Part shown: piece after piece, positions 8,504 through 17,682 of the stretch
Position numbering within the stretch: position 1 is the stretch's first letter
Layout of the letters: each line of letters begins with the position of its first letter
NCBI GenBank assembly: GCA_033764435.1
Contig: JANRIX010000012.1
Span: forward strand, 1-64,000
Length of the DNA: 64,000 nucleotides
DNA from: JAEUMY01 sp033764435
GTDB taxonomy: Bacteria; Pseudomonadota; Gammaproteobacteria; Burkholderiales; Usitatibacteraceae
Reading direction: 5' to 3'
Made by a program: the position numbers and the translations under genes
Notes under the pieces: model-generated
What the model was told of the DNA's origin: nothing
Seen by the model: only the letters and a program-made list of their open reading frames with translations
Databases searched by the model: none

Positions 8504-9778
8504 ATGCTGCTGAATTCGTCCCGCTCCTTCAACCTTTTCGCGTCCGCACTGCCACTGCTGCTCGCCGCCTGCTCCGCCATGCCTGATGTCCCCACGACAG
8601 CTCGGGCGCTCGACGCCAGCCGCTTCCCCGCCATCGACGCCGCGATCATGTCCTACATCGATCGGCAGCAGATGCCCGGCGCCGCATTCCTGATTTCGCG
8701 CGGCGGCGAGACCTACGCCAAGGGCTACGGCCGCCAGACGTTCGCGGCGGACGCGCGCGCCATCGACACCGACACGATTTTTGACGCCGCATCACTCACC
8801 AAGGTCGTGGTCACCGCGACAGCCGTGCAGCTGCTGATTGAAGACGGGAAGCTGGACATGGAAGCGCCGCTCAATCTCTATCTGCCCGAATGCGCCGGCC
8901 CGGCGCGGGATGCGATCACGCTCCGCCACCTGCTCACCCACACATCAGGACTGAATTCCGGCCTGCCTGCGCGACCCGCCTGGCGCGGCGCACACAGCGC
9001 ACTGAAACTGGCATGCACTGAAGTGCCGACCCATCCGCCCGGCACGTTCTTCCGCTACTCAGACATCAACTTCATCCTGCTCGGACTCATCGTCGAGCGC
9101 GCCAGCGGCGAGCCGCTCGATCGCTTCGCCGACAGGCGAATATTCGCACCGCTCGGCATGACGCGGAGCACCTACGAAGCGCTGCGACGCTTCAACGCCA
9201 GCGAGATCGCGCCTACTCAGCGCACCGCCGCCAGCGTGGACGGTTCACTCCACTGGGACGTGCCCCGAGAGGCGGAGCTGCGCGGCGTGGTGCACGACCC
9301 GACCGCGCGATTCATGGGCGGAGTCGCTGGCCATGCCGGACTCTTCACCACCGTGAACGACCTCGGCCGCTTCGCCCGCATGATGGTCGATGGCGGCGTT
9401 CTCGATGGCAAACGCTTTCTGTCTCCGGCCAGCATTGCGCGCCTGACCACCGTGCAATCCGCCGATGCCGCGCACTGGCGGCGCACCGCTGGCTGGGATG
9501 TCGAGACGCCCTATTCGCGTCCGCGCGGCACACTCTTTCCTGTGGGCAGCTACGGCCACACTGGCTTCACCGGTTGCCTGCTGTGGATCGACCCCTGGTC
9601 GAAAACCACTTTCACGTTGCTGTCGAACCGCGTGTATCCGAACGACAAGGGTGCGATTCTTTCGCTCTACACAGAGCTGGGCACGCTCGCCGCGCAGGCG
9701 GCAGCGGGCTTCGACTTCAGCAAGGTTGACGGCGCACTCGTACCGCGACAAGCGCCCAAGGCCACCGAAGGCTCCTGA
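8504..9778 (+). CDS. Serine hydrolase, class C beta-lactamase/DD-peptidase-like lipoprotein
   Basis: 424-aa protein with lipobox LLAACS near residue 24. It has the three active-site boxes of the beta-lactamase (class C) superfamily: SxxK as SLTK near residue 99, the YxN box as YSDIN near residue 188, and HTG in YGHTGFTG near residue 347. LLTHTSGL and MGGVAGHAGLFTT are also typical. The superfamily includes DD-carboxypeptidases, esterases and amide hydrolases; YSD instead of YSN is common in esterase-like members, so antibiotic resistance should not be assumed. Monocistronic, divergent from the PLP-enzyme operon. Contains one palindrome core read as RIFAP, where homologues often have a similar 'IF-PLGM' segment. 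Confidence 0.85.
   Translation: MLLNSSRSFNLFASALPLLLAACSAMPDVPTTARALDASRFPAIDAAIMSYIDRQQMPGAAFLISRGGETYAKGYGRQTFAADARAIDTDTIFDAASLTKVVVTATAVQLLIEDGKLDMEAPLNLYLPECAGPARDAITLRHLLTHTSGLNSGLPARPAWRGAHSALKLACTEVPTHPPGTFFRYSDINFILLGLIVERASGEPLDRFADRRIFAPLGMTRSTYEALRRFNASEIAPTQRTAASVDGSLHWDVPREAELRGVVHDPTARFMGGVAGHAGLFTTVNDLGRFARMMVDGGVLDGKRFLSPASIARLTTVQSADAAHWRRTAGWDVETPYSRPRGTLFPVGSYGHTGFTGCLLWIDPWSKTTFTLLSNRVYPNDKGAILSLYTELGTLAAQAAAGFDFSKVDGALVPRQAPKATEGS
9136..9147. repeat. Palindrome 12-bp core GCGAATATTCGC, copy 4
   Basis: Perfect 12-bp core (outer base G instead of T on the left). Inside the hydrolase gene, encoding RIFA in the conserved 'RRIFAPLGM' stretch. Confidence 0.95.
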
Positions 9779-9809
9779 GCTGGCGCCCACAGCCTCTGCT
9801 TTGCCCGCA

Positions 9810-10892
9810 TCACGGCCGGGGAAGCCTTCCTTCCAGGCCGGGATGGAGACCCAGCACATGACTGTACACGCGCCGGGCCAAGTCACCCACAGACGGTGCG
9901 GTCCGGTTCCGTTCGCGAATCTCCTCCACCAGCGCCGGCACGCCGTCCGCCGCGCGTTCATCGGTGAAGGGTTGGCGGGTGTCGGCGAATAGCCCGCGCA
10001 ACTGCAGCGCCGCCAGTTCCGCTTCCTCGCGGCTCATCGTGGGCGCGAGGTGCGCCAAGCCATGCAGCACGCTGAACGCAGACAGCGCATCGCCCCCGGG
10101 CGCCGCTTCGCCATGCCACAGGTTCCACTCCAACAACGCAAAGCCGGCCTCGCGGGCCCGCCGGGTGTCGGCGTCGGAGCCGGGCCAGGCGATGCCACGG
10201 ACCGCACGTATGCGCGCCTGGCGCTCGTCAAACGAGGTGGGTTGCGCGAGCTTGCGCGGCAGGCTGGACGTTGGCGTCGGCGCCCGCTTGACCGGCGGTG
10301 GCACGTAATCCGGGGACAGGATGTCATCCTGCGGCGCCATGACCGGCAGGTCGATCGCTGGCGGACCGGCGAGGTCGCCCAGGACATCTTCGCTCGTGAT
10401 CTCGCCGCGGCGAAAGACCAGCAAATACATCAACCTCAGCGCCACCCAGCTATAGAGGCCGCAGATGAAGATGATCAAGAGCCCGCCGCCGATTGATTCG
10501 AAGAACGTGGTGAGCGAGTAAAGCTGGAACGGCACTTTGAAGAATTGCGGCCAGGAGCCCAGCATGTACCAGGCGGTGAGCCACCCGATGTACAGCGTGG
10601 GGAATGCGCTCACGGCACAGTCGATGAAAAGCAGAATGCGGAAACCGCCCATCTCGCTCGCACCCTGCAACCACGGCTCGATGCATGACGCCGCGATGGC
10701 TATCGCGGGAATGAACACCAGGAAGGCAAAGAACAGCCAGACGATGTTGAAGGCGCCGGCGACGCGCGCCTCGGCCATCATCCAGAAGAGCAGCACCGAC
10801 AGCGGGATATGGATGAGGATGGCGATGACGTGGCGCAGGCCGAAACGGACCTGATTGAACGCCGGCTCATCCATGGAGCTGAATCTGCCCAT
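9810..10892 (-). CDS. Integral membrane protein of unknown function
   Basis: 360-aa protein. The first ~175 residues contain about four hydrophobic segments (ILIHIPLSVLLFWMM; IVWLFFAFLVFIPAIAI; ILLFIDCAVSAFPTLYIGWL; LLIIFICGLYSWVALRL). A charged Pro-rich linker and a soluble ~130-residue C-terminal domain rich in Ala/Arg/Glu follow. I recognise no family. It lies convergent with the hydrolase gene and downstream of the ABC exporter genes on the same strand with an 87-bp gap, so it could belong to that transcription unit. Confidence 0.6.
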   Translation of the reverse strand: MGRFSSMDEPAFNQVRFGLRHVIAILIHIPLSVLLFWMMAEARVAGAFNIVWLFFAFLVFIPAIAIAASCIEPWLQGASEMGGFRILLFIDCAVSAFPTLYIGWLTAWYMLGSWPQFFKVPFQLYSLTTFFESIGGGLLIIFICGLYSWVALRLMYLLVFRRGEITSEDVLGDLAGPPAIDLPVMAPQDDILSPDYVPPPVKRAPTPTSSLPRKLAQPTSFDERQARIRAVRGIAWPGSDADTRRAREAGFALLEWNLWHGEAAPGGDALSAFSVLHGLAHLAPTMSREEAELAALQLRGLFADTRQPFTDERAADGVPALVEEIRERNRTAPSVGDLARRVYSHVLGLHPGLEGRLPRP

Positions 10893-10979
10893 CCCTACCT
10901 CCCGGACCTCAATCTACGCCCGGTGCGGGAAGTTGCCAATGGCCGATTCAGCGCCGTGACGGCGACACCGCCATACTCA

Positions 10980-12602
10980 TCAACGAGACTGTCGCAGGTT
11001 CCAGACCAAGCCAGCGCACAGGGCCGCCACACCGGCGATGAAGTACACCGTCGTTGTATGCGCAGTCGCGAAGCCATGCGTGCCCAGCGCGTCGAACCAG
11101 GCCACACCCTTGATCTGCGTGCTGAGGTACAGGCCGAACAGGAACAGCGCCAGGAACGTGCGCCCATTGCGAGTGGTATGCGCGAGCAGATGGGCGATCG
11201 CACCCAGGGTGAACACCGCCGTGAGCAGCACAACTGCGCGGAATGGCGCGGTGACGATCCCGTGCGTCAGCACCGGTGCCGCGTAGGCGACGCCCAGCAG
11301 CCAGATCACCGCGAGCTGCCGCGCATGGCGCCGCGTCGCACCGCCCGGCACCACGGCGGTCAACGCGCTGGTGCCGCATTGCCAGTCGCGCGCGGCGACG
11401 TCGCAGACGACAATGCCCCAGATGGCGATGCCGATGTAGGCCATGCCGCCCAGCCCCGCCTGCGTGGTGATGATGCCGGCCAGCCAAAGAATGATCAGGC
11501 CCACCGTCGCCAAGGGATTCGCCATCAGCACCAGCACCGTGTCAGCCAACACCTGCCCGACATGGCTCGGCAGCCGCGCGGCGACTGCAAGCATCGGCAC
11601 CAGCGCGCGCGTGACCGGGCGGAACAGATTGTTGGCCCATGCGAGCAACGAGACCGGCTTCTTCGCACCCGCCTTGACCTTGTCGGGCGAATAGCGGTGG
11701 AAGAGCAGCACGGCGAGCACCAGCGGCAGCAAGGTCAGCGCCATGCTCGCGAGCCGCATCACCACCATCTCGCCCGTCCACCAGCTGTCCAGCACCAGTG
11801 GCTGCAGCGTCGGCTTGAACTCTCCACCGCCGAAGGAGAATGAGGTCGTACCGAGTTGGGTCTGCAAGCCGATGACGGCGGCCGAGAGTCCGGAGAAGTC
11901 CAGCACGGAAAGCCACGGCATCGCGTCCACGCCCTTGGCCAGCGATGACGGCATGGAACCAAACTGGCCGACCCAGAGCATGAAGTAGAGCACGTCCCCC
12001 AGCTTGCCCATCAAGGGCGCGAAGGCATCGCAGAGGATCGCGACACTGGCCGCAAACATGAGCGAGGGCAGCAGCAGCAACACGTAGGTGCGCAGGAAGA
12101 CAAGCGGCTGCACCGGCCCGTCGCCGCGCACCATCTGCAGCACCATCATGGTGAGCATGACTGCACCCATGAGCGAGGCGAGATAAACCACCGCACCCGC
12201 CCAGCGGGCGAACACCAGCAGCGTCCCACTCACCGGCGTGGATGCTAACAGCCCACCCACACCATGCACCACATCCTCGCGCATGCGCCCGCGCGCGAGG
12301 TAGAACCCGGCGATGCCCGCGATGAAGCTCACCAGCACCGCGCTGCCCAGCGCGAGCGCCTCGCTGTTGTCGAGCAGCCGCTGGCCCTTGGACACGATCA
12401 TGGCCTGCCCGCTGGCCGGATCGACGACGATGGACCAGGCGAGCCAGACGGTGACGAGAAAGATCACCAGCGTGGAAAGACGCCGCGCGCGCAGGCGAAC
12501 TTCGTTGGCGACCATGGTGAGGAGGACCCCGGTCAGCGTGGGGGTGCTGGCGCGTGTAGCAGCGATCGCGCCCGATGCGGGCGATGTCAGGACGGCACTC
12601 AT
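10980..12602 (-). CDS. ABC-2-like membrane permease
   Basis: 540-aa polytopic protein starting at the ATG at 12602 (MSAVLTSPASG...), 2 bp after the ATPase stop; the longer ORF upstream only shadows the ATPase gene. About 12 hydrophobic segments are visible, split into two halves by the soluble loop around KVKAGAKKPVSLLAWANNLFRP. This resembles ABC-2 exporters whose permease is a fused duplicate. With the ATPase it would form a transporter in the inner membrane; substrate unknown. No palindrome copy lies in this gene. Confidence 0.75.
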   Translation of the reverse strand: MSAVLTSPASGAIAATRASTPTLTGVLLTMVANEVRLRARRLSTLVIFLVTVWLAWSIVVDPASGQAMIVSKGQRLLDNSEALALGSAVLVSFIAGIAGFYLARGRMREDVVHGVGGLLASTPVSGTLLVFARWAGAVVYLASLMGAVMLTMMVLQMVRGDGPVQPLVFLRTYVLLLLPSLMFAASVAILCDAFAPLMGKLGDVLYFMLWVGQFGSMPSSLAKGVDAMPWLSVLDFSGLSAAVIGLQTQLGTTSFSFGGGEFKPTLQPLVLDSWWTGEMVVMRLASMALTLLPLVLAVLLFHRYSPDKVKAGAKKPVSLLAWANNLFRPVTRALVPMLAVAARLPSHVGQVLADTVLVLMANPLATVGLIILWLAGIITTQAGLGGMAYIGIAIWGIVVCDVAARDWQCGTSALTAVVPGGATRRHARQLAVIWLLGVAYAAPVLTHGIVTAPFRAVVLLTAVFTLGAIAHLLAHTTRNGRTFLALFLFGLYLSTQIKGVAWFDALGTHGFATAHTTTVYFIAGVAALCAGLVWNLRQSR

Positions 12603-12604
12603 CC

Positions 12605-13465
12605 TCAAGCCGCCTGCGCCAGATACTGCGACGTCATCAGCGCCTCTTCCAAACTCGGCTCTACCTGGCGCGCGCCGGGCGAAGGCGCGGAACCCTGGAC
12701 CAGCCTCAGCAGATAGCGGTCGCCCTCGCGCTGGGCCTGCAGCACTTTCTTGCTGGCCGCGAGTTCGGCGTACAGCGGCGCATCGACCGACATCTCCCAC
12801 ACCTGCCCGCGCGCGCTCGCGAGAATCGTCTCGGGCGCGGAGAACGCGATCAGCTTCCCCGCCCTCATCACGGCGATCTGCTGCGCCATGTTCTCGATAT
12901 CCGACACGATGTGCGTCGACACGATCACCAGCTTTTCGAATCCGATCTCGGCCAGCAGGTGGCGGAAGCGCAGCCGCTCGCCCGGGTCCAGCCCGGCGGT
13001 CGGTTCATCGACGATGAGAATGTCGGGGTCGTTCAGCAGCGCCTGCGCGATGCCCAACCGCTGGCGCATGCCCCCGGAGAAGGTGGCAGCCATCCGGTCG
13101 GCGTGCTCATGCAGGTTCACGCGTTCGAGCAGGTGCTGAATGCGCCCCCCATCGGCCACGCCTTTCAGTGCGGCGAAGTAACGCAGGAACTCCCGCGCGG
13201 TGAGATGCGGATACACGCCGAAATCCTGCGGCAGGAAACCCAGTGGGGTGCGGATCGCATCCGGCCGCTTCGCGATGTCCACGCCGTTGAATTCGATCCG
13301 CCCGGCGGTCGGCTTGGTGAGGGTCGCGATCATCTGCATGAGCGACGTCTTCCCCGCCCCGTTGTGCCCGATCAGCCCGACCACGCCGGGTTTCAGCTCG
13401 AGCGACAGATCGTCGACAGCCGTGACCTTTCCATAGGTCTTGGTGACACTTTGTATCGAAAGCAT
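12605..13465 (-). CDS. ABC transporter ATP-binding subunit
   Basis: 286-aa ATPase. Walker A is GHNGAGKT (residues about 33-40), Q-loop in LGFLPQDFGVYP, signature FSGGMRQR, Walker B ILIVDEPTAGLDP, and switch His in STHIVSD. The sequence is of the multidrug/ABC-2 export type (CcmA-like), with a ~60-residue C-terminal extension. It is translated just before the permease (2-bp gap). The start at 13465 gives the expected N-terminus MLSIQSVTKTYGK. The 256 bp upstream (13466-13721) hold no gene and must contain the promoters of this operon and of the divergent gene at 13722. Confidence 0.9.
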   Translation of the reverse strand: MLSIQSVTKTYGKVTAVDDLSLELKPGVVGLIGHNGAGKTSLMQMIATLTKPTAGRIEFNGVDIAKRPDAIRTPLGFLPQDFGVYPHLTAREFLRYFAALKGVADGGRIQHLLERVNLHEHADRMAATFSGGMRQRLGIAQALLNDPDILIVDEPTAGLDPGERLRFRHLLAEIGFEKLVIVSTHIVSDIENMAQQIAVMRAGKLIAFSAPETILASARGQVWEMSVDAPLYAELAASKKVLQAQREGDRYLLRLVQGSAPSPGARQVEPSLEEALMTSQYLAQAA

Positions 13466-13721
13466 GGCGCAACCCCGCGTAAGGTGAATGGGCGGAGGTT
13501 AGGCGAGGCTGGGGGAGAGTTCAGCCGGGAAGGGATGAAGTGCAGGAGGCGGCGGATGAAATGCAGAGGGAACGCCAATACCAGTTGCAGGCCGGCCCAG
13601 GGGCAAGCGGGTTTGTGACAGAAAAATAGTTCAAAAAATGGGCAAAACCTACAAAGGTTGGTGGGGAAATTCGCACCCAAATGGCGTAGCGTCCGCAAAT
13701 TGCACTCGGAAAGCGTGAGAC

Positions 13722-14768
13722 ATGAGTGACTCCGCCAGCGACAGTATCGATCCGGACCCACTGAGCGATCGCTTTGGGCTAAAGCGCGCTCGCAGTCAAA
13801 TTGCTCTGGCCGCCTCGCTCGACAAGGAAACGCCTATTGAGGAGAGCAAGGACCTAAAAGACGCAAGAAAGGTCGTTTTCGATGCCATCGCCGGCCTGAA
13901 GGTGGGCGATATCGATCCTTGGTTGGGTGAGCGCATCAAGGTTCTCATACGCAAGTCGACCCGCCATATTGTTTACCTGGACGAAAACCTAGATGTTCAA
14001 TGGTGGTGGGGCCGCGCGCCGTTGAAGTTGGAAGTGATCTCCGAGGTTCAGGCTGAGGTCACACGACTATCAAATGACTGTAGCTTTCTCACCCGGCCCG
14101 AGTTCGCGACGCCATGGATCTCCCTAAAAAAGCGACCGGACCAGGATGGCGCGGCGGCGGAATCCGCTCGAGAGCGCCTGGCCGAAATCAGAGAACTGCT
14201 GGCAGAGGCCATCGCGCACGCGCTTGACACCAGCGACCTCAAGTCCAGCAAGCGAATTCTGGCGGATGCCGAGTTGCAGATCCAGCTAGAAAAGGAACGT
14301 CGTTGCAGGCCGATGTTCATCGAATTCTTCCTGTTCTTCACGTTCAGCTCTGCAGCTTTTCTCTACGTGTGCTGGACGCTGCTGCAACAACAGCTCCTCG
14401 TCACGGACTTCACTTTCGCCTGGATGAGTGCCGGGGTCGCGGGCATTTTCGGCGCATTGATTTCAGCGACCTCACGCAGCGCAAAGTTGAATCTTGAGCC
14501 CAGATCAGAGAGGTCCGGGCTGCGCACCGAGGCCTTGGCACGGGCGCTCGTGGGTTGCGGCGCAGGCGTCCTCGCTGGCCTCGCCTTCGACGCCGGCCTA
14601 TTCGCGGTGTTCAAGGACACGGTCAGCGATCAAGCTCGCTTGTTCGTGACCATCGCGGCTGGGGCCAGCGAGCGGATGCTGCCTTCGCTGATCGGTCGCG
14701 CGGAGAGTGCCGCGCTCGGGCATCAGGGCCGTTCGACAGACGCGGACACTTCAACGAGTCCTCGATGA
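13722..14768 (+). CDS. Membrane protein of unknown function, first of a three-gene operon
   Basis: 348-aa protein with a ~200-residue hydrophilic N-terminal region rich in charged helices, then about four transmembrane segments (FIEFFLFFTFSSAAFLYVCW; FAWMSAGVAGIFGALISA; ALVGCGAGVLAGLAFDAGLFAVF; LFVTIAAGASERMLPSLIG). No motif I recognise. The SD-like GGAAAG lies upstream of the ATG. Two further unknown genes follow within 31 and 10 bp. The base composition is slightly less GC-rich than the flanks and no palindrome copies occur across 9.2-17.0 kb. Confidence 0.6.
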   Translation: MSDSASDSIDPDPLSDRFGLKRARSQIALAASLDKETPIEESKDLKDARKVVFDAIAGLKVGDIDPWLGERIKVLIRKSTRHIVYLDENLDVQWWWGRAPLKLEVISEVQAEVTRLSNDCSFLTRPEFATPWISLKKRPDQDGAAAESARERLAEIRELLAEAIAHALDTSDLKSSKRILADAELQIQLEKERRCRPMFIEFFLFFTFSSAAFLYVCWTLLQQQLLVTDFTFAWMSAGVAGIFGALISATSRSAKLNLEPRSERSGLRTEALARALVGCGAGVLAGLAFDAGLFAVFKDTVSDQARLFVTIAAGASERMLPSLIGRAESAALGHQGRSTDADTSTSPR

Positions 14769-14799
14769 TTTTCCAAAGCAACTAGCAAGGGGAGCAACC

Positions 14800-15147
14800 A
14801 TGAACATCCAGACAAGCAATCCGACACAGGTCAGCGGTCCGCCGGTGACATTCAAATTGCAAGACAAAGGCAGCGCGCATGTTTCCATGACCCTGATCAT
14901 CGCTGGCGCCACAGTCCTCCGACACGAGGAGACCTACGCCGGATCGCTTGTGCGAACACTGGATTTGGCAAAGGGCAACTATGAGTGCACTTACGTCGAA
15001 ATCGCTTTCAAGACTGGCGCACTCGGCCCCACTTATGACTCGATCGTCACCATCAACGGCAGTACGGCGGTCAAGGCCAAGGGCAGTATCGCTGCGGGCT
15101 CTGACAGCGACTACGGGTTCGCCAAATTCACCCTCGTTGTGGCTTGA
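14800..15147 (+). CDS. Small beta-rich protein of unknown function
   Basis: 115-aa protein with a strong ribosome-binding site (AAGGGGAG) 8 bp before its ATG. No signal peptide. Alternating hydrophobic/polar residues (VSMTLIIAGATVLRHEETYAG, TYDSIVTINGSTAVKAKGS, GFAKFTLVVA) suggest a compact beta-sandwich. It sits between a membrane protein and an exported barrel-like protein in the same operon. I do not recognise a family. Confidence 0.55.
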   Translation: MNIQTSNPTQVSGPPVTFKLQDKGSAHVSMTLIIAGATVLRHEETYAGSLVRTLDLAKGNYECTYVEIAFKTGALGPTYDSIVTINGSTAVKAKGSIAAGSDSDYGFAKFTLVVA

Positions 15148-15157
15148 GGAGAGCGCC

Positions 15158-16252
15158 ATGATCCCGCGTCACGCACTGTCGATAACGAGCTTCATGCTTC
15201 TCGCCAGCGTCACCGCTCCCAGCCTCGCCCAGACCGAGAAGAAGTCCTCGTTGGCAGACTTCCTCGTGGACATTGGTGCGGCACCCGTGTCTGCCGGCAG
15301 CATTACCGGTCTCAATGCCAGCGCCATCACCAGCGTTCAGACGGCCCAGGACATGATTCTGGCCATCAATCCGTTCAACAACAACGATTCGCGGAGCGGC
15401 TACGGGCTGGCCATTACTCCTGCGCGAACCAGTATCACACCCATGTCCGGCTCAACGTACTTCTCCTCCTCGGCGATGCGAGTGCTGGGTTCTACCACGC
15501 TCAGCTACGCTGAGAACAAAGCCACAATTGGCAGTAGCTCGTTTCAGAAACTGGCGTACTCGCTTGATGCCAGTCTCTATCTCAATGTCGATGATGACCC
15601 GGTGAAATACATGTACGACGCATTTCTAGGGTGCGAACAGCGCAAGAAGCACCAGGACGAGGCGAAAGACGCTGCAGTGCAAGGCAAGTCCGACGAGTTC
15701 AAGCGACTCATGGAATTGGCGACCAAGGCGGACAAGGAGTGCAAGGCAGGCGCAGCCAAAGCCAAGGCCAAGTGGAACGCCAGCCGCATCTCGCTTTCCT
15801 ACGCCAAGGGAGACATCAAGCCCGCGTCAGGCGGCGGTAGGAAAGAGTCACTTGGGAAATTCCTCACCGTGAGCGCGACCATTGGTATTGGCGATTCGGT
15901 GGCGGCGCTGGCCTCCTATCGCCGCGCACGAGATGCCGTCGACACGGGCACCTTGGCCACGACGCCGGTTTTCAAGTCCTCCAGCATCGCCGCCCTGCGC
16001 GTCACAACCAACCCTGCAGGCAAAGACGATCTACGCTGGCTCGCTGAAGTCAGCAACGCGAAGGCAAGTTCGACGACCGCCGCCGAAACAATTAACTTCA
16101 AGCACGCGGTTGGCATCGACAAGAAACTGTTTGAGGGGCTCTGGCTCGAGTTTCGCATCGGCCGGGGAAGAAAGTCGTCAGGCACCGAGAACGAAACCAA
16201 ATCGCTGCTATCCATCAATTGGGCACCTTCCTCGACACTCTTCGCAAAGTGA
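15158..16252 (+). CDS. Exported, possibly outer-membrane beta-barrel, protein of unknown function
   Basis: 364-aa protein; the ATG at 15158 follows GAGGAGAG and begins a signal peptide cleaved near PSLAQ. The mature protein has repeated amphipathic strands with Ser/Thr/Ala turns, a Lys/Glu-rich helical insertion (about residues 165-205, containing CEQRKKHQDEAKDA and two cysteines), and a C-terminal strand ending SSTLFAK. This fits an outer-membrane or periplasmic beta-structure, not a known enzyme. Last gene of the 13722-16252 operon. Confidence 0.55.
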   Translation: MIPRHALSITSFMLLASVTAPSLAQTEKKSSLADFLVDIGAAPVSAGSITGLNASAITSVQTAQDMILAINPFNNNDSRSGYGLAITPARTSITPMSGSTYFSSSAMRVLGSTTLSYAENKATIGSSSFQKLAYSLDASLYLNVDDDPVKYMYDAFLGCEQRKKHQDEAKDAAVQGKSDEFKRLMELATKADKECKAGAAKAKAKWNASRISLSYAKGDIKPASGGGRKESLGKFLTVSATIGIGDSVAALASYRRARDAVDTGTLATTPVFKSSSIAALRVTTNPAGKDDLRWLAEVSNAKASSTTAAETINFKHAVGIDKKLFEGLWLEFRIGRGRKSSGTENETKSLLSINWAPSSTLFAK

Positions 16253-16412
16253 GGCCGATTGCTTCCATCTCGGGGCAAGCCAGCACGATTTCGCTGAGTC
16301 GATTGAAGTGACGATTCGGCTCGATCGGTCTGGAGCAGGCCCCGCATGCCCAAGCCAGCATGCGGGCAAACCGAATCACGCCAGCGTGCGCAACCTTGTT
16401 CTGGTCGATGCA

Positions 16413-17450
16413 TCAACGCCAAGTCGTGCGCGAAAACGAAAGCTCCCCATCAGGTTGGCTGACATCTCGAAACAGCTTCACCGTAATCCGATCTGCGTCG
16501 ATGTCAAGGCACCCACTGTTCCGCAAGTCTCCAAAGTAGCTGGCCTTGTATCCATGGATCGCGAATCCGGAACTTGTCGCTTCATGAATAGGATATGTCC
16601 AGCCTCGGTTGGCGTGTGTCTTCAGATGGTTCACATGAATGTCTCCGGACAGGAACAAAACTTTCCTGTTGCGCGAGTGCAGCAAGTCCATCAGGCGGTT
16701 GTAGGCGGGCGCATAGTCATCCCACGATGTGCCCTTGGTCAAGGTCAGGCTGCTGCAAAGGATGATTTCCTGCTCCGGTTGCGCAAGCTCGTTCTGCAAC
16801 CAATAATCCTGCCATCCCGACTCTGTTTCGGCTGGCGGCGGCGGTCCGCCGGTGTCGGTCCAGGGCTTGCCGATCAGCCAGTCACCGCACTCTGGCATAT
16901 CTGCCCAAGTGCGAAGATCAAGCAGAATCACACGCACGCCCTCCACCACAAAGCTGCTCTGCACACCCCCCAGGTCCGGCACCGCCAACTCCACTTGCAC
17001 CGCATCCGGGAGCGGCGGATAGTCGGTAGCCGGCTGATTCAACATGCGCCGGTATTGCTCGAAGAGCTGTCGCGACGCTTTGCGAATATTCGCATCCACG
17101 GTGTGCTTTTCGTCCGCACATCCACCTACTGCGTTGTTCCAAGCAAAGTCGTGATCATCCCAGGTGCAGTGGACACGCCCAGGCTCCAACGAATGCAGGA
17201 ATTGCTGGAACTCTGGCACGGCGTACTGCTGTCGATAGTGGCCATGCATGGTGCGCACGAAGTTGGAAAAGCTCATGCCCTTCGGCTCGTACAAATTGCC
17301 GCCAAAAGGTTTAAGCCCGAAGTCCATGTAGATTTGGTCGCCCAGAAGGAGCAGGTGGTCCGGATTCAGCCCCTTGAGATGATCCCAGACCGGCTGCGAC
17401 GGATATTTCTGATAGCGGCTGCAAGAACCAAAGGCGATGCGAGTCGGCAT
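16413..17450 (-). CDS. PhoD-like metallophosphoesterase
   Basis: 345-aa member of the PhoD (alkaline phosphatase D) metallophosphatase group. Metal-binding motifs appear in order: FGSCSRYQ near residue 7, LLLGDQIYMD near 35, CTWDDHDFAWNNAVGG near 95, and LFLSGDIHVNH near 255. PhoD enzymes are Fe/Ca-dependent phosphodiesterases/phosphomonoesterases and usually carry a Tat signal. This one begins MPTRIAFGSCSR with none, so it is probably cytoplasmic. The Tyr residues of the family substrate pocket were not assessed. One palindrome copy encodes ANIR in a helix. Confidence 0.85.
   Translation of the reverse strand: MPTRIAFGSCSRYQKYPSQPVWDHLKGLNPDHLLLLGDQIYMDFGLKPFGGNLYEPKGMSFSNFVRTMHGHYRQQYAVPEFQQFLHSLEPGRVHCTWDDHDFAWNNAVGGCADEKHTVDANIRKASRQLFEQYRRMLNQPATDYPPLPDAVQVELAVPDLGGVQSSFVVEGVRVILLDLRTWADMPECGDWLIGKPWTDTGGPPPPAETESGWQDYWLQNELAQPEQEIILCSSLTLTKGTSWDDYAPAYNRLMDLLHSRNRKVLFLSGDIHVNHLKTHANRGWTYPIHEATSSGFAIHGYKASYFGDLRNSGCLDIDADRITVKLFRDVSQPDGELSFSRTTWR
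17081..17094. repeat. TGCGAATATTCGCA palindrome, copy 5
   Basis: Exact 14-mer in the PhoD-like gene, read as DANIRKAS. About 7.9 kb separates it from copy 4, the second longest copy-free gap. Confidence 0.95.
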
Positions 17451-17682
17451 GCTCTTCTCCCGTTGTTAAGTTCAACGCAGTGCGGTAGTGCAAGCGGCGA
17501 ACGCAAATACTTGCGCCTGCGGCACGAGCATACGCCTGCTGCCAAGCAACGCATACCGCTCATGAGGCATGCACGGACCCGCCGCATGGACCGCAATCCC
17601 ATTCCCAGCGCCCACACACGCCACAGTGCACGCAAGTCAGTCCACAAGCCGCCCGTCTGATCCCACCCGCCCAGGAGCACAC

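Noticed and set aside
7263..8513. 416-codon + strand frame across RidA and the PLP enzyme
   Set aside because: Antisense shadow of two clear enzymes; the composition is Arg/His/Gly-rich with no start signal.
8504..9778. Antibiotic-resistance beta-lactamase
   Set aside because: The boxes place it in the class C superfamily only; YSD and the overall sequence fit an esterase or DD-peptidase-like hydrolase equally well.
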